DNA of 64,000 bases from JAVVEG01 sp041751425 (GTDB lineage Bacteria; Pseudomonadota; Gammaproteobacteria; Pseudomonadales; Pseudohongiellaceae), in assembly GCA_041751425.1 (NCBI GenBank), contig JBGSXL010000008.1:184783-248782 (forward strand). The letters are read 5' to 3'. A program made the position numbers and the translations under genes. The notes beneath the pieces were generated by a model. That model was not told the origin of the DNA, did no database searches, and saw only the letters and a list, made by a program, of their open reading frames with translations. Positions 39,089 to 47,792 of this stretch are shown here, in pieces. Each line of letters begins with the position of its first letter. The stretch's first letter is position 1.

Positions 39089-40417
39089 ATGGGTAACTAC
39101 AACCGCGCGCAGGAAATAGCAGATATCACCAGAGACTGGGCTGAGAATCCCCGCTGGAAAGGAGTAAAGCGACCTTACAGCGCCGTTGATGTAGTGCGTT
39201 TACGCGGTTCCCTGAAACGCGACAACTGCATAGCCCAGCGCGGAGCTGAGAAGCTCTGGCAACTGATCAACGACGGCGGCAGACCAGCATTCAGACCCGA
39301 GAAGGACTTTGTCAACGCCATGGGCGCGCTGACAGGCGGACAGGCAGTGCAGCAGGTGAAGGCTGGCGTCCAGGCGATATATTTGTCTGGCTGGCAGGTG
39401 GCCGCTGATAACAATACCTCGGAAAGCATGTATCCGGACCAATCGTTGTATGCGGTGGACTCGGTGCCTACTGTAGTGCGTCGCATCAATAATGCCTTTG
39501 AACGCGCTGACCAGATTCAATGGAAAAAAGGCCTGAACCCAAACGATACCGACTACATCGACTACTATGCTCCCATTGTGGCGGATGCTGAGGCAGGATT
39601 TGGTGGCGTCCTGAACTCTTATGAGCTGATGAAGAACATGATTCGCAACGGCGCGGCCGGCGTGCACTTCGAGGATCAACTGGCCTCCGTAAAGAAGTGT
39701 GGTCATATGGGCGGCAAGGTACTTGTGCCAACTCAGGAAGCGATTCAGAAGCTGGTTTCCGCGCGACTGGCCGCTGATGTGGAAGGTGTTCCAACCTTGC
39801 TGCTGGCTCGCACGGATGCCAATGCCGCAGACCTGTTAACTTCTGATTGCGACCCTTATGACGCGCCTTTCGTGGTTGGTGAACGCTCACCAGAAGGCTT
39901 CTATCGCACCCGGCCAGGCATACAGCAGGCGATAAGCCGTGGCCTGGCATACGCTCCATACGCAGATTTGCTGTGGTGCGAGACTGCGGTTCCGTCACTG
40001 GAAGAAGCCAGAACATTTGCTGAGGCAATCCACAATAAATTCCCGGGCAAGTTACTGGCCTACAACTGTTCACCATCGTTCAACTGGAAGAAAAATCTGG
40101 ACGATGTCACCATCGCCCGCTTCCAGCGCGAACTCAGCGCCATGGGCTACAAGTTCCAGTTCGTTACTCTGGCCGGCATCCACAATATGTGGAACAGCAT
40201 GTTCAATCTGGCCTATGATTATGCCCGCAGAGACATGACTGCCTATGTTGAACTGCAGGAAAAGGAGTTTGCGGACAGCGCCAAGGGTTACACTTTTGTC
40301 TCGCATCAGCAGGAAGTTGGCACTGGCTACTTCGACGATGTCACCACTGTCATTCAGGGTGGCAAGTCTTCTGTAACGGCGCTAGCAGGCTCTACCGAGG
40401 AAGAACAGTTCCACTAA
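39089..40417 (+). CDS. aceA: Isocitrate lyase
   Basis: The enzyme splits isocitrate into glyoxylate and succinate. The active-site loop KKCGH spans 202–206 with catalytic C204. VADAEAGFGG (164–173), HFEDQ (193–197) and LLARTDANAADLL are also typical. The length of 442 residues is that of the shorter bacterial class. GAGGGAGAG immediately before the ATG is a strong ribosome site. Just upstream AACAAAGA (39069–39076) is close to the CA motif bound by Hfq/Crc. aceK follows after 74 bases. Confidence 0.96.
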   Translation: MGNYNRAQEIADITRDWAENPRWKGVKRPYSAVDVVRLRGSLKRDNCIAQRGAEKLWQLINDGGRPAFRPEKDFVNAMGALTGGQAVQQVKAGVQAIYLSGWQVAADNNTSESMYPDQSLYAVDSVPTVVRRINNAFERADQIQWKKGLNPNDTDYIDYYAPIVADAEAGFGGVLNSYELMKNMIRNGAAGVHFEDQLASVKKCGHMGGKVLVPTQEAIQKLVSARLAADVEGVPTLLLARTDANAADLLTSDCDPYDAPFVVGERSPEGFYRTRPGIQQAISRGLAYAPYADLLWCETAVPSLEEARTFAEAIHNKFPGKLLAYNCSPSFNWKKNLDDVTIARFQRELSAMGYKFQFVTLAGIHNMWNSMFNLAYDYARRDMTAYVELQEKEFADSAKGYTFVSHQQEVGTGYFDDVTTVIQGGKSSVTALAGSTEEEQFH

Positions 40418-40491
40418 CACGCGGCTGGCTACTCGCTACGCTTTTACTCGAACATTTTTAACTTTAATCAGGTCATAGGGATTCAGAATAA

Positions 40492-42234
40492 GTGACAATG
40501 ACCGCCCGGCGACTCGCCAAAGCCATACTGAACGGTTTTGACGCTTTTTTCGCCGAATACAAGAACATCACGTATGGCGCGCAAGGTCGATTTGAGCGGG
40601 CAGACTGGCATGGTGCGCAGGCAGCCATGCGGCAGCGACTGGATCTCTATAAGCAGAAAGTGGGCATTGTCGCCGAAAGCGTGAACGCTATCTGTGGCAA
40701 GAACCTGCAGGACCGCGATCTGTGGCGACTCGCAAAAAACGAGTACGAACAGATCATACAGGGTCATCGTAATTTCGAGATCACCCAGACATTTTTCAAT
40801 TCGGTGTATTGCTATGTGTTCGGTCACGAGAAAATTCGTGACCTGCACGCTTTCGTGATGGAGCCCGCGCAGCAACGGGTTCCAATTCCCGCAGAAAATA
40901 TTCTTATTCGTTACGAATACAAAGATAATTTTTCCGAACTTTTTCAACAGATATTGGACAATTGCGGGTTCAGTATTCCCTTTGAGGATCAGAAAAGGGA
41001 TATCGGATTCATCATGCGAGTGGTGGAAGAGCATGTTCTGCCGCGCCTGCAAACCGGAGAGCAAAAAAACGGGCCACCGGGAATATTCATCGAGACATTG
41101 GAAAGCCTGTTCTTTCGCAACAAAGCCGCCTACCTGATCGGCAGAATTCACAACGACAAGGTTTCCATTCCGTTCATGCTGCCGATGCTCAACAATGAGA
41201 ACGGCGCTATTTACGTTGATACCCTGTTACACGACAGCGACGACATCAGTATCGTGTTCAGTTTCAGCCGCAGTTACTTTATGGTGGATGCCTCAACGCC
41301 TTCCGAGTACATCCGTTTTTTGCACAGCCTGATGCCGCACAAAGAGATTTTCGAACTCTACAGTGCCATTGGTTTTCCCAAGCACAGTAAAACTGTCTAC
41401 TACCGGCGTGCGGTGGAGATGACTCTGGCCAGCGATGACAAGTACGAGATTGCACCAGGCATCAAGGGCATGGTGATGTTGGTATTCACTCGTGACAACT
41501 TCGACTACGTTTACAAGCTTATCAAGGAGCGTTTCACACCCCCAAAAGACAGTACGCGTGACCATGTGCGCGCCTGTTACAGACTGGTTAAACGCTGGGA
41601 GCGTGGGGGCCGCATGGCAGACACACAGGAGTTCAATAACCTGGCCTTCGACCGTCGTCGTTTCTCGGACGAACTGATGCAGGAGTTGCGCAAGGAGGTA
41701 CCGTATTTATTGGAAGAAAACGGCAACGTGCTGGTGATAAAGCATGTCTACATAGAACGCAAGATGGTGCCGCTGAATCTCTATCTGAAAGACTGCAGCG
41801 ACGAACAACTGTTCAGTGTCATCGATGAGTATGGGAACGCCATCAAGCAACTGGCAGCAGGAAATCTGTTCCCTGGTGACATGCTGTTGAAGAACTTCGG
41901 TGTGACACGCCATGGCCGTGTGGTGTTCTACGACTATGACGAGATATGTCCACTGACAGAGTGCAATTTCCGACGATTACCAGTCGCTCAGAATGATGAA
42001 CAGGCCTTCGCACAACACCCTTGGTATGACGTTAAACCCAACGATATTTTCCCCGAGGAGTTTCGTCTGTTCTTTTCCGGAAACAAACGTGCCCGCGATG
42101 TTTTTGAGCAATTGCATAGCGATTTGTATGACCCTGACTACTGGTGCAATTTGCAGGAACGCATTCGTCTGGGCTATGTGGCTGATGTGTTCCCCTATCG
42201 GAAAAAGCAAAGATTCCAGCAAAGACCATTCTGA
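40492..42234 (+). CDS. aceK: Isocitrate dehydrogenase kinase/phosphatase
   Basis: AceK phosphorylates and dephosphorylates isocitrate dehydrogenase, directing isocitrate to the Krebs cycle or the glyoxylate shunt. The 580-residue length is typical. The N-terminal half has the AceK-type regulatory region. The C-terminal kinase part shows VLVIKHVYIERKMVPLN, LFPGDMLLKNFGVTRHGRVVFYDYDEI and CNFRRLP, which hold the ATP-binding and catalytic residues. GTG 40492 and ATG 40498 are both possible starts. It shares direction with aceA and ends at a terminator, so aceA–aceK is probably one operon. Confidence 0.95.
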   Translation: MTMTARRLAKAILNGFDAFFAEYKNITYGAQGRFERADWHGAQAAMRQRLDLYKQKVGIVAESVNAICGKNLQDRDLWRLAKNEYEQIIQGHRNFEITQTFFNSVYCYVFGHEKIRDLHAFVMEPAQQRVPIPAENILIRYEYKDNFSELFQQILDNCGFSIPFEDQKRDIGFIMRVVEEHVLPRLQTGEQKNGPPGIFIETLESLFFRNKAAYLIGRIHNDKVSIPFMLPMLNNENGAIYVDTLLHDSDDISIVFSFSRSYFMVDASTPSEYIRFLHSLMPHKEIFELYSAIGFPKHSKTVYYRRAVEMTLASDDKYEIAPGIKGMVMLVFTRDNFDYVYKLIKERFTPPKDSTRDHVRACYRLVKRWERGGRMADTQEFNNLAFDRRRFSDELMQELRKEVPYLLEENGNVLVIKHVYIERKMVPLNLYLKDCSDEQLFSVIDEYGNAIKQLAAGNLFPGDMLLKNFGVTRHGRVVFYDYDEICPLTECNFRRLPVAQNDEQAFAQHPWYDVKPNDIFPEEFRLFFSGNKRARDVFEQLHSDLYDPDYWCNLQERIRLGYVADVFPYRKKQRFQQRPF

Positions 42235-42237
42235 AAT

Positions 42238-42278
42238 AAAAAAGCCCATGCGAATATTATTCACACGGGCTTTTCTTT
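42238..42278 (+). terminator. Intrinsic terminator after aceK
   Basis: AAAAAGCCC and an inner GCGAAT pair with ATTCAC and GGGCTTTT across a short loop, with small mismatches, and T-rich sequence follows. It lies directly after the aceK stop. Confidence 0.8.
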
Positions 42279-42358
42279 TATACAATCAACCTGCAACTAT
42301 CAGTCAATCTGTTTCTTTATTGGAACCGCATCCGACTAGATGTCGGCTCAAACGAAAC

Positions 42359-43753
<1,395 letters not shown>

Positions 43754-44144
43754 TCAATTTCCTTTATGTGCCATTAGGCACCTTTCAGATTGTCGTGCAA
43801 GCGCGCACTGCAAAGGCAGAGCGTCAGACAATGTCCGACAACAATAGTAGATAACAGCACGATCTGTGGCGAGTCTTTAGCATGTTGTTAAAACAAAAAG
43901 TTAAAACAAATAGTGAAAAGTCGCTGTTCCGCGTTGCCAATTTAGCTGTGTTTCAAACTCCAAACACAGTGCGGCATGCAGTAATTGGAACCTGTAGTAC
44001 AACAATAAGTACGATCAGGAGAGGGGTATATGGCAGCAAAGACGCTGCGATGACCAGTCAATTAAGGATGACGCCCTTGAATCAGATAACTCTGGAATCA
44101 AGGCTGGGGCGCACTTTAACACAAACATTCAGTTAACACACTAT
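43754..44144. other. Gap without a supported gene
   Basis: This region lies between rhlE and the next leftward gene. The only frame of any length (43882–44136, plus strand) has no recognisable domain, no good ribosome site and a composition unlike the neighbours. The part next to rhlE is probably its promoter and leader. I see no hairpin or repeat of note. Confidence 0.4.
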
Positions 44145-44882
44145 TTAGCTGCCGGGCTGCGCTAAAACCACACGAACCGATGCCTGTTCGCCAATTTCAA
44201 TGTCGCCGCGCACACGGTAGCCAGTCACTCCTGCCTGCATCTGCGCATAAATCCAGCGCCCATGGGCGTCGTTGGGAGCAGTAATCATGACGAATGCCTC
44301 CATCTCGCGAACCTGTTGTGCTATCCCTTGCAACTGTTGCGTCAGCGTATCCGAACGTCTCGCCAGATCACGACCATCTATCCTGTGCACGCTGTGCGTT
44401 CTGCGGCGCTCAAACTCCATAACATCGCGCGCTGCTGCAATTCGCTCATGGCCCGGATATACGATTTCCGCACGTTGCAGATACAGGCGCGCATTGTCGA
44501 ACTGGCCTTGTCTGGACGACGCATCGGCAAGCTGTAGATAACGAGCAGCGATATCGCTTATCCCCTGCTCCGCGACCGGATTGCCAGGTTGCATGATCAA
44601 TACGCGATTAAAAATCGACAGAGCGCTGTTCTCAGGGGGTGTCATCAGACGGTCTTCGGCCAATGCCCGCAAACCCAAATAGAGCAGATCGGCAACCGCC
44701 AGTTGTTGGCGGATTTCCTCGCGATAAACTTCTTCTGCTGCAGCGTCCGGAGATATCTCGGCTGGTTCTTCCGATGCGGCTGGTTGAGGCATGTAAACAA
44801 CAGGCTGAGTAGGCTGGCAGGATAGTAACCCCGCGCTGATAATGAATAGCAGTGTCGCCAGTCGCCTTGTATGCATCATCAA
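44145..44882 (-). CDS. Lipoprotein with a TPR-like region, function unknown
   Basis: The N-terminus RRLATLLFIISAGLLSC ends in a lipobox, so C22 is probably lipidated. A Pro/Glu-rich linker follows. The middle (about 60–150) contains LGLRALAEDRLMTPPENSALSIF and RYLQLADASSRQGQFDNARLYLQRAEIVYPGHERI, which read like two or three tetratricopeptide-type helix pairs. A C-terminal beta-rich part ends in VRVVLAQPGS. I cannot name a family. It is 28 bases downstream of moeA on the same strand. Confidence 0.7.
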   Translation of the reverse strand: MMMHTRRLATLLFIISAGLLSCQPTQPVVYMPQPAASEEPAEISPDAAAEEVYREEIRQQLAVADLLYLGLRALAEDRLMTPPENSALSIFNRVLIMQPGNPVAEQGISDIAARYLQLADASSRQGQFDNARLYLQRAEIVYPGHERIAAARDVMEFERRRTHSVHRIDGRDLARRSDTLTQQLQGIAQQVREMEAFVMITAPNDAHGRWIYAQMQAGVTGYRVRGDIEIGEQASVRVVLAQPGS

Positions 44883-44910
44883 TCTCTTTAAATAGGCTGC
44901 ACTGTAAGCC

Positions 44911-46158
44911 TCACAGAAGTGGCATGTAGCTTAACATATCTCCCTTAGCCACAGCTGTAAAAGGAGGAATAACCAGCAAGCCATCGGCGTGACTGAGTGA
45001 CGAGAGAACGCCGGAGCTCTGATTACCAAACGGCACCGCCATCGGCATCCCATTGCGCTCGCCTGCCGCTGCGTCAGTGACGAGCCGGACACGCAGATAC
45101 TCCTGCCGCTCTGCGGACTCAGACAGCTCAAACCCGGCAGTTACCCGATAGGTCTGCGGATGGAGATTGCTGGCACCCATGCAACGTAGTAGATACGGTC
45201 TTACCATCAGCATGAACGTCACATATGCAGACACCGGGTTACCGGGTAAGCCGAAAAAAGCTTTCCCCAGCAAACGGCCCCAGGCGAATGGTTTCCCCGG
45301 CTTGATAGCCAGTTTCCACAACGCCAGTTCGCCTTGTGCCTGCAGCGCGTTCCGCACATGATCTTCTTCACCGGCGGATACCCCACCGCTGCTTATGACA
45401 CAATCAGCCAGCTCAGCCGCATGCAACAACGCCTGTTCCGTTGCAGTCTGATCGTCTCCAACGATTCCACAATCAATGACTGTAACGCCTATGCTTTGCA
45501 GCAAGGCACTGATAGCGTAAAAGTTGGAGTTGTAAATCTGGCCAGGTTGCAGAGAGACACCGGGGCGCACCAATTCATTGCCTGTTGTCAGCAGAGCGAC
45601 CCGCAAAGGATTGCGGACGGAAACTTCGGCAAGTCCTGAAGCGGCCAACAAACCCACATCCGCTGCTGCCAACCGATGCCCGGCTGCCAGCAACAATGAT
45701 CCGGCGACGATATCGTCTCCGCGGCGCCGCACGTTTTCACCGGGGTTCACATCTTGCAGTACGGTTACTGAGTCTGCGTCAGCTTTGCAATTCTCCTGCA
45801 TCACCACCGCATCTGCACCTGGGGGCAATGGAGCACCGGTGAATATTCTTGCTACGGTTCCGGGCTGTAACGCTGTCCCCAGTGAACCGGCAGGGATTCG
45901 TTGCATGATCACAAAATTGCGGCGTCCGGATTGCAGTTCTTTGGAGTTCAGTGCGAATCCATCCATGGCACTGTTGTCATAGCCGGGCACATCCAAAGGC
46001 GCTAAGGTGTCGTTAGCGAGAATATGGCCACGACATTGCAATAACGGTAGCGTGTGCTCACCCACGAGCGTGCTCGCAGTTTGCATGAGTTGCGGAAGTG
46101 CTTCTTCAAGCGGGGTCAACCGGGAGGGCGAGGTTGCCGTCCCGAGCGGTGTGCTCAT
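44911..46158 (-). CDS. moeA: Molybdopterin molybdotransferase
   Basis: MoeA inserts molybdate into adenylylated molybdopterin to give active Mo cofactor. Typical segments are NDTLAPLDVPGYDNSAMDGFAL, RIFTGAPLPPGADAVVMQE, VALLTTGNELV, SGGVSAGEEDHV and FGLPGNPVSAYV. The length of 415 residues matches. It overlaps the RmlD-like gene by 4 bases upstream. No mogA, moaA or molybdoenzyme gene is in the window. Confidence 0.95.
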   Translation of the reverse strand: MSTPLGTATSPSRLTPLEEALPQLMQTASTLVGEHTLPLLQCRGHILANDTLAPLDVPGYDNSAMDGFALNSKELQSGRRNFVIMQRIPAGSLGTALQPGTVARIFTGAPLPPGADAVVMQENCKADADSVTVLQDVNPGENVRRRGDDIVAGSLLLAAGHRLAAADVGLLAASGLAEVSVRNPLRVALLTTGNELVRPGVSLQPGQIYNSNFYAISALLQSIGVTVIDCGIVGDDQTATEQALLHAAELADCVISSGGVSAGEEDHVRNALQAQGELALWKLAIKPGKPFAWGRLLGKAFFGLPGNPVSAYVTFMLMVRPYLLRCMGASNLHPQTYRVTAGFELSESAERQEYLRVRLVTDAAAGERNGMPMAVPFGNQSSGVLSSLSHADGLLVIPPFTAVAKGDMLSYMPLL

Positions 46159-47048
46159 GATTTGTACAAGCCCTTGATGAGGTTCTGCAAACTACCATGC
46201 CAGGAACGTTGCTTTATGCCGAAAGTATCAAAAATCTTCTTGGTAGCCATAGTAGTATTGACGACTTCAGGCACATCAACCCGGGTCAGACTCAGATTCA
46301 GGTGATCCAGCACCTTATAGATAGCTTCATCATGCTGAGCCGCCAGTTTCACTACCTGTTGCACAAATTCACTTTCCCGTTTGGTCTCCAAGCCACAATA
46401 GTGGTAGGTTCCCCAGACATCAGCTCGACAGTCGACCTGTAATGAAATCGCCAGAATGACCCGGGCAACGTCCTCCACCGGCGTGGGACTGAACTTGCGG
46501 CGCAAAACCGCTATGGTGCCGTCATTGGTTTTGGCATCAGAAAGCCAGCGCAGCAACACTTCGTTTTGTGTTGGCCCGAACATCCACCCGGTTCTGAGAA
46601 TGATGTGTTTCTCGAGCACACTGGCGATTGCCTGTTCACCCTGAAACTCGGTAACGCCATAAATACCCAATGGTTTGGGAATGTCCTGCTCGTTGTAACC
46701 CAACTTCTTGTCACCACTGAACACATAGCTGGATGACAGGTGCAGCAAAGGAATATTCAAGTGATCGCAGACTTGCGCCAACACGGAAGCTTGCGTGTAG
46801 TTGACGGCTTCGCACTCCTGTGGGTCCTCTTCGGCGCGGGATACCGCCAGCTGACTACCGGCGGCGTAGGATGCGAGATTGATAACCTGATCAGGCGCGT
46901 ACTGAGTGATGATCTTTGCGGCTTTTATAGCATCTCTTGCGTGGATTTTATTGGGTTCCGGCGCAAAGAATTCGATTTCCCGCTGCTGCAACTGTTTGAC
47001 CAGTTCTCCGCCTACGGCACTAGCAGCACCCACAATTAAAAGCTTCAC
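46155..47048 (-). CDS. RmlD-like NAD(P)-binding sugar nucleotide reductase homologue (catalytic Lys replaced)
   Basis: This 297-residue protein has a Rossmann start LLIVGAASAVGGELV (3–17). LHLSSSYVFSG (102–112) and WMFGP also match the dTDP-4-dehydrorhamnose reductase family. In that family the catalytic pair is Tyr-x3-Lys. Here the site reads Y130-G-V-T-E134, so the lysine is a glutamate. Gene order gives no link to sugar biosynthesis: moeA overlaps downstream and ssb lies upstream. It may have a regulatory or altered role, as in the MAT2B-type relatives. This is inference. Confidence 0.75.
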   Translation of the reverse strand: MKLLIVGAASAVGGELVKQLQQREIEFFAPEPNKIHARDAIKAAKIITQYAPDQVINLASYAAGSQLAVSRAEEDPQECEAVNYTQASVLAQVCDHLNIPLLHLSSSYVFSGDKKLGYNEQDIPKPLGIYGVTEFQGEQAIASVLEKHIILRTGWMFGPTQNEVLLRWLSDAKTNDGTIAVLRRKFSPTPVEDVARVILAISLQVDCRADVWGTYHYCGLETKRESEFVQQVVKLAAQHDEAIYKVLDHLNLSLTRVDVPEVVNTTMATKKIFDTFGIKQRSWHGSLQNLIKGLYKS

Positions 47049-47072
47049 CTGCGCTGTTTACCTTCACCAGAC

Positions 47073-47582
47073 CTAGAATGGAATGTCGTCGTCGATTTCG
47101 CCGAAATCCGGACGAGGCGCTGATGTGGCTGGCTCGCGGCCACCTCGGTCGTCACGCCCACCTCGGTCGTCACGAGAGTCTCGTGAGTTGTAATTCTGCG
47201 GGGCTGAGTCCTGACCAAACTGATTGTCGCCGCCACCCTGACTGCCGCGCGAATCCAGCATCTGCATTTCTGCGCCAACAATCTCCGTCGCATACTTGGT
47301 CACTCCATCCTGCTCCCAGGAGCGCGTACGCAAACTGCCTTCAATATAAAGCTTGGAACCCTTGCGTACATATTCACCTACGATTTCTGCAAGGCGATTG
47401 AAGAACACAATGCGATGCCATTCAGTTTTTTCCTGCTGTTGACCGGTATTTTTGTCTTTCCAGGATTCACTGGTGGCAAGCGTCAGATTCACAACAGAAC
47501 CGCCGCCTGGCATTTGCCGCGTTTCCGGGTCTTTGCCAACGTTACCAACCAATATCACTTTATTTACGCCTCTGCTCGCCAC
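47073..47582 (-). CDS. ssb: Single-stranded DNA-binding protein
   Basis: This 169-residue SSB has the OB-fold start RGVNKVILVGNVGKDPETR, then TEWHRIVFFNRLAEIVGEYVRKGS and YIEGSLRTRSWEQDG. A Gly/Asp/Arg-rich linker follows, and the protein ends with the acidic partner-binding tip DDDIPF. It protects single-stranded DNA and recruits repair and replication proteins. It is divergent from uvrA, a conserved arrangement. The linker DNA contains short direct repeats (ggtcgtcacgcccacc-like units near 47145–47175). Confidence 0.96.
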   Translation of the reverse strand: MASRGVNKVILVGNVGKDPETRQMPGGGSVVNLTLATSESWKDKNTGQQQEKTEWHRIVFFNRLAEIVGEYVRKGSKLYIEGSLRTRSWEQDGVTKYATEIVGAEMQMLDSRGSQGGGDNQFGQDSAPQNYNSRDSRDDRGGRDDRGGREPATSAPRPDFGEIDDDIPF

Positions 47583-47792
47583 GTTCGTTCTCCAGCTGCT
47601 GAATTATTTTGTAAAGGCTTTCCTACCGGGAATAAGATCACCCGATTTTGCCACTTTATACTTAAGTAGCATAGCATGAATAAAATCTTCTGCAGGAAAT
47701 TGCCGACTGGCTCTACAAGTCTTTGCGATACGCGCACAATTTGCTCATAATTGCTGGTTTCCCCCTGCGGCAGTAACTGTGGTGATCATTTA

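Noticed and set aside
43882..44136. Plus-strand frame of 84 codons in the rhlE upstream gap
   Set aside because: No ribosome site, no domain, and composition unlike a folded protein.
47583..47792. LexA (SOS) box between ssb and uvrA
   Set aside because: No CTGT–N8–ACAG match was found; the nearest CTG triplets lack the paired half.
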